This document shows positions 9,271 through 17,513 of a stretch of DNA of 64,000 nucleotides, one piece after another; position 1 is the stretch's first letter, and each line of letters opens with the position of its first letter. The DNA is from PALSA-1353 sp050014015 (GTDB lineage Bacteria > Planctomycetota > Phycisphaerae > Tepidisphaerales > Tepidisphaeraceae). The position numbers and the translations under genes are program-made. The notes below the pieces were generated by a model. The model was given only the letters and a program-made list of their open reading frames with translations, had not been told where the DNA came from and did no database searches. The stretch covers positions 1-64,000 of the forward strand of contig JBEKEC010000012.1 of assembly GCA_050014015.1 (NCBI GenBank), written 5' to 3'.

Positions 9271-9939
9271 ATGGAGAGGAAAATCGAGACAAGCTTGCAG
9301 ATAAAAAAATCCGCCCTATCTATAGCGTTGATACTGGGAGGCGGCGTCTTCGCCTCTACCGCCAAAGCTGTTTTGATCCCCCCCGGACCCCCGCTGACGC
9401 CCCTTGGCAACGGGGCCTTTTACGGCGGATCAATTTACGACGTGACCACCCCCTTCGTCAGCAGCATAGCCGTAGATGGCTCCTTTTTTACCGGCAGCCT
9501 CACATCACAGGTCTATCGGGAAGGCATCACTGATCCGCGGCCTGGTAAGCTGGATTTCGTCTACCAGTTCACGAACGACGGTACAAGTACCGATACCATC
9601 GATCGTTTCACGGTCGATGGGTTCGCCGGATTGGCCAACATCTATGCTGACTACGCTTCAGGAACCGGCACGTCGGCCCCCTGGCAACTAACCCGTCCGC
9701 TCCTCCCCACCGGCAACGTTATCGGTTTCAATTTCGTGGAAGTTGACGCAGGCACCAATAGCGACCAACTGATAATCAATACCAACGTGACGCAGTGGGC
9801 CCTCGACGACGCGGCCCTTCAGGATGGCGAGAACGTATCCATCCCGGCCCCGGGTCCGGCTGTTCCCGAACCGGCTTCCGCCACCCTGCTGACCCTTGCC
9901 CTCTCCGCCCTGACCCTTCGGCGGAGCAAGACACGCTGA
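9271..9939 (+). CDS. PEP-CTERM sorting-domain protein, paralogue of the preceding gene
   Basis: A 222-aa exported protein with a signal peptide ending near STAKA, a Thr/Asp-rich body and a C-terminal VPEP motif, hydrophobic helix and basic end LRRSKTR. The middle (GSLTSQVYREG to FTNDGTSTDTIDRF) is clearly homologous to the same part of the upstream protein, so the two arose by tandem duplication. GGAG lies eight bases before the ATG. The genes are 59 bp apart and a strong terminator follows this one, so they probably form one transcript. No exosortase gene is in the window. Confidence 0.85.
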   Translation: MERKIETSLQIKKSALSIALILGGGVFASTAKAVLIPPGPPLTPLGNGAFYGGSIYDVTTPFVSSIAVDGSFFTGSLTSQVYREGITDPRPGKLDFVYQFTNDGTSTDTIDRFTVDGFAGLANIYADYASGTGTSAPWQLTRPLLPTGNVIGFNFVEVDAGTNSDQLIINTNVTQWALDDAALQDGENVSIPAPGPAVPEPASATLLTLALSALTLRRSKTR

Positions 9940-9976
9940 TCACGCTTCCCAAGGCCTCGCGCGAAAAATATTTTCA

Positions 9977-10006
9977 GCCGCCGAAATCAATTCGGCGGCA
10001 TTTTTT
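9977..10006 (+). terminator. Rho-independent terminator after the PEP-CTERM pair
   Basis: GCCGCCGAA and TTCGGCGGC form a perfect 9-bp stem (9977-9999) around a 5-nt loop. An A and then six T (10001-10006) follow. It lies 38 bp after the stop of the second PEP-CTERM gene. Confidence 0.9.
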
Positions 10007-10163
10007 ATCGACTCCTCAGCGTGATCGCCCGGTCGCAAATGCTGATGGGCCGCTACGGCGCTTGGGGTGTTTTTCCTTCTATCGCGGAATTTGTTGCCGA
10101 GGCCCTCGTCTATTGATATGAGGTTATCGCTAAAATCAGGGTGCTCCAAAGGAATGATGGGCC

Positions 10164-11363
10164 ATGGCTGATTGGCGAAAATTCGCGGTGTTGGCGGCGA
10201 TGGTGCTGTTTTTGATCGTGGCGGGCGCCGCATTTTTTGTGGTCAAGTCTTATGTGTGGTCGAGCGGTTCGGACGGCGCGCCGGCCGCCCCACCACCGGT
10301 TGCGCCCACCGCGCTCACCGCGCCAGTCGTGTCCACCGCGCCCGCCGGTGGTCAGGCCAACGCGGCCGACATCTATCTGCGCGCCGCGGCGTTGATCAAA
10401 TTCGATTGCCCGGCCGCTTCCAACGACACGTATCCCGATTATCCCCCCTTCGGAAACGCCTGGGAGGCACGAGAGCAGCAGGCGTGGGAGCAGAACCAGC
10501 CGGCGCGCGATCTCGCCCGGCACGCGGCCGCGATCGACACCGCCACTTGGCCGAGCGGTAGAGACATCAAGTTCCTAAATCCCCTCCGGGCGCTTGCCAA
10601 TGAATTGGGCGACGCCGCTTTGTACGAACACGAGCATGGCCGCGACGCCGAGGCCGTCGATTCCGTTCGCGACATAATGCACATGGCCGATCTTCTGGAC
10701 ACTAACCAGCGCCCGGCTCTGATCAGTAATCTCGTCGGCGACGGATGCACGGCGTTGGCGATGTATAGACTGATGATCGTCTCCTCGAATATTGCTCTCG
10801 TGGCCGACGGGCAGCAGAGCGACGCGTTGCCGGTGGCTTCGGCAAAAACGCTTATAGCCGCGCTGCTCGAACACGCTGACGCCGAAACCCGAATGGCCCG
10901 AATCCTGAAGCTCTACGCTTCGCCGGGTCCAAGCGGCGACGCCCGCGTAAAGGAAACTTTTCGCCGCGTGGACGCGGAACGAACCTTCGCGGCCATGTCG
11001 CTGGCATGTCACGTCTTCTATTTCGAACAGAAGCGATGGCCGAACTCGGCGGAAGAACTGGCGTCCATGTTGCCGGGAGGCTTGCCGAAAGATCCCTGGG
11101 GCGACGGCAAGCAGACGTTCGGATATGTCCTGATAAAAGGAGGCCTGCCGGATGGATCAGACCGGCCATTGGTGTACGATCGGGATGATACAGCCGATGG
11201 GATGTTCTTCCGTGTGGACCAGCCGGAATATAGCTATTACAACAGCGACGGATCCAACCTGCCACCAAATCAACAAAACCACGGCGGTCAATTCCGCGAT
11301 GTTGCAAGCTGGGTTCCCGCGGCCAAGATTCCGGGCGCGCCGACGACCCGCGCGCTGCCGTGA
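10164..11363 (+). CDS. Hypothetical membrane-anchored protein
   Basis: A 399-aa protein with one N-terminal transmembrane segment (about residues 8-28), an Ala/Pro-rich linker, then a mostly helical extracytoplasmic domain. The C-terminal part has the phrase GGLPKDPWGDGKQTFGYV, a motif often seen in planctomycete proteins near type II pseudopilin-like C-termini. No catalytic motif was recognised. The ATG at 10164 follows an AAAGGA about ten bases upstream; the nearby upstream ATGs are out of frame. The gene is convergent with the glycerate kinase gene, whose stop lies only 5 bp away. Confidence 0.7.
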   Translation: MADWRKFAVLAAMVLFLIVAGAAFFVVKSYVWSSGSDGAPAAPPPVAPTALTAPVVSTAPAGGQANAADIYLRAAALIKFDCPAASNDTYPDYPPFGNAWEAREQQAWEQNQPARDLARHAAAIDTATWPSGRDIKFLNPLRALANELGDAALYEHEHGRDAEAVDSVRDIMHMADLLDTNQRPALISNLVGDGCTALAMYRLMIVSSNIALVADGQQSDALPVASAKTLIAALLEHADAETRMARILKLYASPGPSGDARVKETFRRVDAERTFAAMSLACHVFYFEQKRWPNSAEELASMLPGGLPKDPWGDGKQTFGYVLIKGGLPDGSDRPLVYDRDDTADGMFFRVDQPEYSYYNSDGSNLPPNQQNHGGQFRDVASWVPAAKIPGAPTTRALP

Positions 11364-11368
11364 TCCCA

Positions 11369-12481
11369 TCACAACCGGCTTCGCAGAATATTTTCCACTT
11401 TCGCCGTGATGAGCGTTCCGGCCTGTTGCATTGATTGTTCCTGCGTGATCGTGTCATCGGCGATCTTGATGGCCTCGAAGGCGAAATCTACGCCAGGCTC
11501 GATCGATCCGGCCAGGGCGATGCAGGGGATTTGTGCATCGCGGCAGGCGCCGGCTATGCCGGCCACCACTTTGCCACTCAGGCTGGATCGATCCAGCCTT
11601 CCCTCGCCGGTGAGACATAAATCCGCGCCGATCAGACGTTGGCGAAACCCGACCGCGTCCATGACGATCTCGACGCCGCGTTTAAGCTCCGCGCCGAAGA
11701 AGGCGGCCATGGCGAAGCCCAGCCCCCCCGCCGCTCCCGCGCCGGGCAGATTGGCTTGCTCGAGCTTGCCGGTTCGCCGGGCAAGTTGCAAAAGGGCCGC
11801 ATCCAATTCGCGAACCTGCTGGGCGGTGGCGCCTTTTTGGGGACCGTAAACCGCGGCGGCGCCGTCGTCGCCGCAGAGGGGATTGGCAACGTCACAGGCC
11901 ACCTCAATGCGGATTTTTTCGATCGGGCTTCCGCGGCCATGCTTGATGAGGACAACGCGCCCGACGTCGGCGCCCACGAGGGGTTCGCCGGGGGAGGGAA
12001 CTTGGCCGCCCTCAAGGATGACGGGTAGGCCGCACGCCTGGGCGCAGCCGATTCCGCCGTCGATGGTGGCGCTGCCGCCGATGCCGAGGATGATGCGCGT
12101 GACGCCGATCTTCGCGGCGGCCATCATCAATTCGCCGACGCCGAAGGTCGTGGTGTGGGTGGGGTCGCGGCCTTCGGGCCGGAGCAGGGCGAGTCCGCTG
12201 GCGGCGGCCATTTCGATGACGGCGGTCTCACCGTCCCCGAGGAGGCCGAAGCGAGCGTCCACTTTCATCTGGGGCAAAGGCCCGGTGACCCTGTGGGTGA
12301 GGAATCGGCCGCCGGTGGCGGCCACCAAGGCATCGACGGTTCCCTCTCCGCCGTCGGCCATGGGACAGATGTCGATTGTCGCGCGCGGATCGGCGCGGAG
12401 TGCGCCGGCGGCCATTAGGTGCGCGACCTCGGCGGCGCTGAGGCAGGATTTGAATTTGTCGGGGGCGAGGAGGAGATGCAT
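11369..12481 (-). CDS. glxK: Glycerate 2-kinase (GarK/GlxK type)
   Basis: Phosphorylates D-glycerate with ATP to 2-phosphoglycerate, feeding glyoxylate and sugar-acid carbon into glycolysis. The N-terminus (LLLAPDKFKSCLSA), the ADGGEGTVDAL segment and the LGIGGSATIDGG segment are diagnostic of the type I glycerate kinase family. At 370 aa from the ATG at 12481 it has family length. The longer frame to 12514 would begin inside an intergenic repeat, so the shorter start is preferred. No metabolic partner gene is adjacent. Confidence 0.92.
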   Translation of the reverse strand: MHLLLAPDKFKSCLSAAEVAHLMAAGALRADPRATIDICPMADGGEGTVDALVAATGGRFLTHRVTGPLPQMKVDARFGLLGDGETAVIEMAAASGLALLRPEGRDPTHTTTFGVGELMMAAAKIGVTRIILGIGGSATIDGGIGCAQACGLPVILEGGQVPSPGEPLVGADVGRVVLIKHGRGSPIEKIRIEVACDVANPLCGDDGAAAVYGPQKGATAQQVRELDAALLQLARRTGKLEQANLPGAGAAGGLGFAMAAFFGAELKRGVEIVMDAVGFRQRLIGADLCLTGEGRLDRSSLSGKVVAGIAGACRDAQIPCIALAGSIEPGVDFAFEAIKIADDTITQEQSMQQAGTLITAKVENILRSRL

Positions 12482-12490
12482 GGACGAAAG

Positions 12491-12584
12491 CTCGAGATTC
12501 GAATGACGAATCAAACTCGAAATTCAAAATAAAGGCCATTCGATCCTTCGAATTTCGAATTTGATTCGTCATTCGAATTTCGAG
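12491..12584. repeat. AT-rich inverted repeat, copy 1
   Basis: Arms 12491-12525 and 12550-12584 are 35 nt each and complementary at 33 positions. They consist of iterated TCGAAATTCGAATGACGAATC-like sequence. A second copy of the same element lies at 50369-50487. It fills the gap between glxK and the htrA-like gene and could also act as a transcription barrier. Confidence 0.8.
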
Positions 12585-12587
12585 TTT

Positions 12588-13907
12588 TTATTGCTCTTCT
12601 CCCAAATCCAGCACGCCCTTGGCAAGCTGGTCGTCGCGGATTACGGCGATGACCATGCGGCCGGATGGCGGCAGGCGCTTGAGCAGGGCCGCCAAGTCGT
12701 CCAGCGTCGAAATCGGATAATTCCCCAGTAGCACCAGGATATCGCCCGGCCGAATGCCGATGCGCTCGGCCTGGCTGTCCCTGGCCACGCCGTCGATGAA
12801 TATTCCCTGGTTTTGATTCAAATGATAGCGCTGGGCAAGTTCGGGAGTGAGCTGCTCAACAGTGAGGCCCAGCTTGGCCTTGGCCTGCAAGACCGCATCC
12901 GGAAGCGGCGTGGGGGTGGGAATGAGATGGAGAGATTGGCCGTCGGTGAATTCGATGGCGATCGCGTTTCCGGCCTTGGCGGACAAGAGCAGATCGTAGG
13001 CATCGACGATGTTCCGCGGCCGGATGCCGTTGATGTCGCGAACGGTCCGCGAGCCGTCTTCGGTGACGATCGTGCAGTCAACGTTCGCCGGCGGGGAGAT
13101 TTCGCGGCGTTCCCTGAGCTTGAGGGGGATTTCCAGCTTCCGCACCTGGGCGGGGTCCATGAGTTGGGGGATCAAATCGCGCAGGCGATTGACGGCGATC
13201 GCGAAGCCGATGTTCTGCGCGTCGGAGCGGATGGCGGTGTTGATGCCGATGACCTGGCCGTAGGCGTTCAGCAGCGGCCCGCCGCTGTTGCCGGGGTTGA
13301 TCGCGGCATCGGTTTGGATGAGATTGCCGAGGCTTTGCTTGTTTTCAACGTTGTTGAGATCGCGGTGAAGCGCCGAGACGATTCCGGTGCTGACGCTGTG
13401 GCTGTATCCGAATGGATTGCCGATGGCAATCGCCGGCTCGCCGATCATCAAATCGGAACTGTCGCCGAGCGTGAGGGTGGGAAACGGATGCTTGTCGGAA
13501 ATCTTGAGCAGGGCCAGATCGGCTTCGGAATCGGTGCTGATCAGTTCCGCGGCGAGCTTTCGGCCGTCGTCGAGCTCGACGGTAATCTCCGTTGCCCGAT
13601 CGACGACGTGATTGTTGGTCACGACGTAACCGTCGGGGTGGATGATGAATCCGCTGCCGAGCGAATTGGCGCGCACGTCCTGGGCCTGTCCAAACTGCTG
13701 GAAAAATGGATCGTTTCCGAACGGACTGACCCAGCGGCGGATGATCTTGGTGGTGGAAATGTTCACCACGGCCGCCTTGGCCTCGGCGACGACCTGGACG
13801 ATCACGGTCTTGCGGAGATTGATCGACTCCGAGGGATCGGCAAACGAAGTCGTTGCCAACAGGACGCAAAAACAACCCAGAATGCAGCGACGCAAAGACC
13901 AGCTCAT
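12588..13907 (-). CDS. HtrA/DegP-like serine protease with PDZ domain
   Basis: Periplasmic trypsin-like protease of family S1C for quality control of exported proteins. A signal peptide (cleavage near SFA) is followed by the protease domain with catalytic His100 (TNNHVV), Asp130 (DSEADLALL) and Ser208 (INPGNSGGPL). One PDZ domain lies at about residues 340-430 with the binding loop near GIFIDGV. At 439 aa it is a single-PDZ form. Between protease and PDZ there is a 70-residue linker domain. Catalytic residues are intact. It is divergent from the small gene pair that follows. Confidence 0.93.
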   Translation of the reverse strand: MSWSLRRCILGCFCVLLATTSFADPSESINLRKTVIVQVVAEAKAAVVNISTTKIIRRWVSPFGNDPFFQQFGQAQDVRANSLGSGFIIHPDGYVVTNNHVVDRATEITVELDDGRKLAAELISTDSEADLALLKISDKHPFPTLTLGDSSDLMIGEPAIAIGNPFGYSHSVSTGIVSALHRDLNNVENKQSLGNLIQTDAAINPGNSGGPLLNAYGQVIGINTAIRSDAQNIGFAIAVNRLRDLIPQLMDPAQVRKLEIPLKLRERREISPPANVDCTIVTEDGSRTVRDINGIRPRNIVDAYDLLLSAKAGNAIAIEFTDGQSLHLIPTPTPLPDAVLQAKAKLGLTVEQLTPELAQRYHLNQNQGIFIDGVARDSQAERIGIRPGDILVLLGNYPISTLDDLAALLKRLPPSGRMVIAVIRDDQLAKGVLDLGEEQ

Positions 13908-13973
13908 GGACCGTTCCTCGGAAAAGCCAGCTTCCTATATTAATCCGGGGAACCCCGACGTAAAATCCAAGAG

Positions 13974-14186
13974 ATGAAGCAAACGCCGGGAATTCCCGCC
14001 GACTGGCTTGCCGAATTCGAAGCGGCATCGCGTCGAACTCTGGAGCAGCGGATGAAATATGCCTTCATACACACGTACAAGCCGGTGCTGGATGACGCCA
14101 AATACCGGGCATTCGATACCATGGCGGATTATCGCAAATGGTGTGAAGAGAATCTCCCCTCATGGTTAGGATATGGCCGCGTTTGA
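13974..14186 (+). CDS. Small protein coupled to a nucleotidyltransferase
   Basis: A 70-aa soluble protein with conserved-looking aromatic residues (YRKWCEENLPSWLGYG near the C-terminus). It overlaps the start of the following nucleotidyltransferase gene by 14 bp, so the two are co-translated. Small partner plus minimal nucleotidyltransferase is the layout of MNT/HEPN-like and related toxin-antitoxin modules, so this may be the partner subunit. That is inference: the protein has no HEPN motif (RxxxxH). Confidence 0.65.
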   Translation: MKQTPGIPADWLAEFEAASRRTLEQRMKYAFIHTYKPVLDDAKYRAFDTMADYRKWCEENLPSWLGYGRV

Positions 14187-14646
14187 ATATCGCCAGGCGG
14201 AGGAAATCAGAGACGCATTCGCTCGTAATGGGGTGCGATACCTGTTCATTGGCAAATCGGGCGCGATACTGCTGGGGTTTCCCGACACCACGCAGGATGC
14301 CGACCTCTTCATCGAGAAGAGCCCGGATAATGCCCGATCGTTGATTTCTTCGCTGGGCGAACTGGGATTCAAGTTAACCGAAGCGCAAGCCGGCGAAATT
14401 GAGCGAGGCAAGGATTTTGTCCAGCTCAAAGATGGCCCCTTCGACCTGGACCTGGTATTCGCCCCCGATGGAATTGAACGATTCGAGGACGCATGGCGTC
14501 GTCACGTGAACGTCGAGGGATTTCCGGTTTGTCATCCCGACGACATCATCGCGAGCAAGATTTCCGCCAACCGGGCAAAGGATCGCGAAGGCCTTCCGCG
14601 CTTGCAGGCGTTTCGCGAATACTGGCTCAAAAATAAGGGAACCTGA
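14173..14646 (+). CDS. Nucleotidyltransferase-fold protein
   Basis: A 157-aa single-domain nucleotidyltransferase. The glycine/serine strand FIGKSGAILLG (25-35) and metal-binding pair QDADLFI (Asp42, Asp44) are in the expected order, with DLDLVF further on as a probable third acidic site. The C-terminal PDDIIASKISANRAKDREGL matches the AbiEii/DUF1814-like relatives. It overlaps the 70-aa upstream gene by 14 bp. A role as toxin, antitoxin or RNA-modifying enzyme is possible; the sequence alone does not decide. Confidence 0.7.
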   Translation: MAAFEYRQAEEIRDAFARNGVRYLFIGKSGAILLGFPDTTQDADLFIEKSPDNARSLISSLGELGFKLTEAQAGEIERGKDFVQLKDGPFDLDLVFAPDGIERFEDAWRRHVNVEGFPVCHPDDIIASKISANRAKDREGLPRLQAFREYWLKNKGT

Positions 14647-14671
14647 GTTTGGGCTTCGGCTCCAATTTCCG

Positions 14672-14986
14672 CTATTGCGCTGGAGGCAATGGCATCACGG
14701 GGAAACCCTGCCCGGTCGGCGGAGCGAGGCGCTGCCGGATCGTGGTCAGTTCATCAAGAATGCGGAATACCACGATCAGCAGCTCACAATAAATTCGGCA
14801 CACCAGGGGCCCGACCAACATGAAAACGATTCCCCCGAATACCTGAGCGCCGCCGCCAAATTCGGAAGAGGCGCCGATCACAATCCACACGATGCCCGCA
14901 ATCACGCAAAGCGCCACACCGATCAGAAAAATAATCCGGATGATCATCGGAGTGATCATGGTCTTAAAGGACAGGAAATCGTTCAT
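14672..14986 (-). CDS. DUF4282 small membrane protein
   Basis: A 104-aa protein with two transmembrane helices (about 15-40 and 48-72). The pattern FLSFKTMITPMIIRIIFLIG and then CRIYCELLIVVFRILDEL matches the DUF4282 family. Function of the family is unknown. Start at 14986 is set by GAAGGAG six bases upstream of the ATG; the longer frame from 15046 begins inside a repeat fragment. It lies downstream of the ankyrin gene on the same strand, but the two are separated by a repeat. Confidence 0.85.
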   Translation of the reverse strand: MNDFLSFKTMITPMIIRIIFLIGVALCVIAGIVWIVIGASSEFGGGAQVFGGIVFMLVGPLVCRIYCELLIVVFRILDELTTIRQRLAPPTGQGFPVMPLPPAQ

Positions 14987-15016
14987 GGCTTCTCCTTCGG
15001 TTAGAGTAGTTTTGGA

Positions 15017-15060
15017 AAATGAAACCGGGACGTGAGTGGCGATCAATCGCCGTGCACCGC
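15017..15060. repeat. Variant copy of the GAAACCGGGACGTGAG repeat
   Basis: GAAACCGGGACGTGAG at about 15021-15036 repeats the arm of the palindrome at 1752-1807. Here it is followed by a different small hairpin, GGCGAT-CA-ATCGCC, and by a degenerate second arm CGCTCGCGTC. It is a diverged or rearranged copy, sitting between the DUF4282 and ankyrin genes. Confidence 0.6.
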
Positions 15061-15065
15061 TCGCG

Positions 15066-16490
15066 TCAGGATGCCGCCTTGCTCAATGCCGTCACCGCCT
15101 GGGAATTGTTCTTGTCACGAGCATAGTCTAAGGCTGTCTTGCCATTGGCGTCCTTCGCATTCAGGTCCGCGCCAGCCTTCAGCAACGCGGCGAACGCGTC
15201 GGAATTAAAATATATCGACCCCGCCGCGGCCATCAGCGGCGTTTTGCCATTTGGGTCTTTCGCATTCACGTCCGCGCCGGCCTTGAGCAATGCCGCGACC
15301 GCGGTGGGATCGGGGTATTGACCCACACAACCCATGTACATTATCAGGCCCGTTTGACCAGCCGGGTCCTTGAGATTCACATCGGCGGCATTCTTTATTA
15401 GGGTCGAGACTAGCGCGGCGGGCACGTGGTCTTCCATGGCTGCCTGGCCGCAAGCGCGCATCAGGGGCGTCTTGCCTTCGTTGTCCTTCATATTCACGTC
15501 TGCGCCGGCTTGAACCAGCAGCGTGATCGCCTCATCAACGGGGGGGCAGCTATTTATCGATTGGGAATTCACCGCGAGATAATTTAGCACGGTACACATA
15601 AGCGGCGTCTGACCGAGCGAGTTTTTGGCATTGGGATTCGCACCGGCATCTACTAGAGCCTTGATGCACAAGGCGACTTCATCGCGTGGAGTCTTGCACA
15701 TCATGGCATACGCCAAGGGCATGTAGCCACCCTGCATAATCGCATTCGCGTCGGCGCCTGCCTTGGACAGCATTGCGATGATGTCGGGTTTGGCGGTGAA
15801 GAACAGCACGGTCACCCCCATCATATTATTTGCATGAACATCGGCGCCGGCCTTAAGCAAAGCGGCGACCACGTTGGGGTCGCCCTTCCCCTGACCGACC
15901 GCGTATATCAGCGGTGTATTGCCAACTTGGTCCTTCGCATTGACGTCGGCACCGGCCTTGAGCAGCGCTGCAATCAGATCCAAACTCGGATTTGGATTGC
16001 CAGCCGCCAGCATGAGCGGCGTCCAGCCCATCCCGCCCTTGATATTCACGTTGACGCCACTGTTGACCCAAGCAATCCGTTGCTCGGCGGTGCCTGTAGT
16101 CCAAACCTCCGGTAGTTGGGCTGGGGGGGACGGGGCATTATCGGCATTGCTCGTTTGCAGGCTGGCCACCGCGGATGGAGATGAAGGGGAGACTTGCTGT
16201 GAAGGAGTGGCAGCAACCCCGCGTAACCCGATATAGGAAGTAACAATGGGAGCAATCATAATAAAAATCGGCGCTCCAAGCATTGCGCACAAGAGGATCA
16301 CAACCCCTTGGCCTGTGCCTCCCTTCGCAATGACGATGATGCCAAGAACGATTGCGATGAAAAGGACCGGCCCTGCAATAAACCATGCGGCAAACCCAAG
16401 AACCGGGATAAGTGATATCAGGCACACTACCAAGATCAAAACTCGCGCGGCGATGGCCACGCCTTTGTAAGTGGTGGGCGGTTGTTCCAT
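15066..16490 (-). CDS. Multi-pass membrane protein with ankyrin repeats
   Basis: A 474-aa protein. The N-terminal 95 residues contain two to three hydrophobic helices (from VLILVVCLISLIPVLGFAAW onward). A Ser/Pro/Ala linker follows, then a domain of about nine ankyrin repeats (LLKAGADVNAKD, G-x-TPLMxA) runs to the C-terminus. It is probably a membrane-tethered interaction scaffold. AGGAG seven bases before the ATG at 16490 fixes the start. It resembles the 2275-3642 protein in plan, but its repeats and membrane part differ, so a recent duplication is not indicated. Confidence 0.85.
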   Translation of the reverse strand: MEQPPTTYKGVAIAARVLILVVCLISLIPVLGFAAWFIAGPVLFIAIVLGIIVIAKGGTGQGVVILLCAMLGAPIFIMIAPIVTSYIGLRGVAATPSQQVSPSSPSAVASLQTSNADNAPSPPAQLPEVWTTGTAEQRIAWVNSGVNVNIKGGMGWTPLMLAAGNPNPSLDLIAALLKAGADVNAKDQVGNTPLIYAVGQGKGDPNVVAALLKAGADVHANNMMGVTVLFFTAKPDIIAMLSKAGADANAIMQGGYMPLAYAMMCKTPRDEVALCIKALVDAGANPNAKNSLGQTPLMCTVLNYLAVNSQSINSCPPVDEAITLLVQAGADVNMKDNEGKTPLMRACGQAAMEDHVPAALVSTLIKNAADVNLKDPAGQTGLIMYMGCVGQYPDPTAVAALLKAGADVNAKDPNGKTPLMAAAGSIYFNSDAFAALLKAGADLNAKDANGKTALDYARDKNNSQAVTALSKAAS

Positions 16491-16559
16491 AAATGGCTCC
16501 TGAGATTTGATGTTTGAGAAAGTGGACCAGCGTTTCACCGATGGACCGTGCCGGCTCGA

Positions 16560-17150
16560 TCATTTCAGCGTCGCAAGGGTACTCTCGTTGGGCTTCACTC
16601 CGCTGGTCCAGTCCCAGGCGGGCACTATTTGCCACTCACCGTTCTTTTTCTGTACGCTGAAAGCCATGAACTCCGTGACCTTGGACCATCTTGTCCATCT
16701 TGCCGGCCCACTGGCGAAACTGTCGGGCCACGCTCGGTCGGACTCGTTCGGGAGATTGAAGGAACCGCGAAATTCGATTCCGTTTAGCTTGTCTTGATCC
16801 GAGATCTTCTGGGATACAACTTCGAAATTCAGTCCCTTGATTTGGCGAAACTGGCTCCCCCCGCCGGGGACATCGTACTCACTGGTCCAGCCGTCGGGCG
16901 TTTGCAGCCAATGCTTTTCCAACTCAGTTTGCACGTAGTTCACTGCATCGGGGTCCCCCGTACCGGTGATCGAACTCGCCGATGCGGCCGCTCCATCTAC
17001 GCTCGTGTTGTCGCCTGTGCCTGCGCTCCCACTTCCACTTGCGGCTGCGGTTCCACCGGAATCATGTTTCGAGCAGCCCGTATAACTGACCAGGCTTCCC
17101 AAGCCAAAGATGGCGATGATCGACATTCTGCAAATGCGCGGATGATTCAT
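16560..17150 (-). CDS. Hypothetical lipoprotein
   Basis: A 196-aa exported protein. The signal sequence ends in a lipobox-like SYTGC, followed by a Gly/Ser/Ala-rich linker and a small folded domain with many Trp and Lys residues (about 85-196). GAGGAG seven bases before the ATG at 17150 supports the start. It lies upstream of the membrane ankyrin gene on the same strand, about 70 bp away, so co-transcription is likely. No family was recognised. Confidence 0.7.
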   Translation of the reverse strand: MNHPRICRMSIIAIFGLGSLVSYTGCSKHDSGGTAAASGSGSAGTGDNTSVDGAAASASSITGTGDPDAVNYVQTELEKHWLQTPDGWTSEYDVPGGGSQFRQIKGLNFEVVSQKISDQDKLNGIEFRGSFNLPNESDRAWPDSFASGPARWTRWSKVTEFMAFSVQKKNGEWQIVPAWDWTSGVKPNESTLATLK

Positions 17151-17513
17151 AAGCTGACTCCTCATTGTGCGTGGGTTTCACGTGTCGCGGACAGGTAAAT
17201 GGCCGGAACGCCTATTCGGAATTTCCCATGTGGACGTCGCGGCGCAGCCATCACATGGCGAATAAATGAATTTGCGACTCCAGTCGTCTTACGGCATTAG
17301 ACAGTGCCAAGTCGGAAAAGGATAGGCAAATCTGGTCAGTTTTCGTAACATTCGGGGGGGCGACTCGCGCCGTCGGACGACTCAGGTCAACATAAGCTTA
17401 AATCCCAACGTGACTTATCGACGACATCCAACGGCAAGCGAGCGGACGACTGCGGGATGGAAATCCCGCGGCTTTCAGGTGAATGCAAAGCGGTGCGCCG
17501 AAATTAGAACCGC
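17151..17513. other. Intergenic region between dxs and the lipoprotein gene
   Basis: About 360 bp in which no gene is supported and no clear repeat or terminator was seen. It should contain the promoter of the lipoprotein/ankyrin unit and the 3' end of the dxs transcript. Confidence 0.5.

Noticed and set aside
13444..13977. Short plus-strand frames opposite the HtrA-like gene
   Set aside because: Shadows of a gene with an intact catalytic triad on the minus strand.
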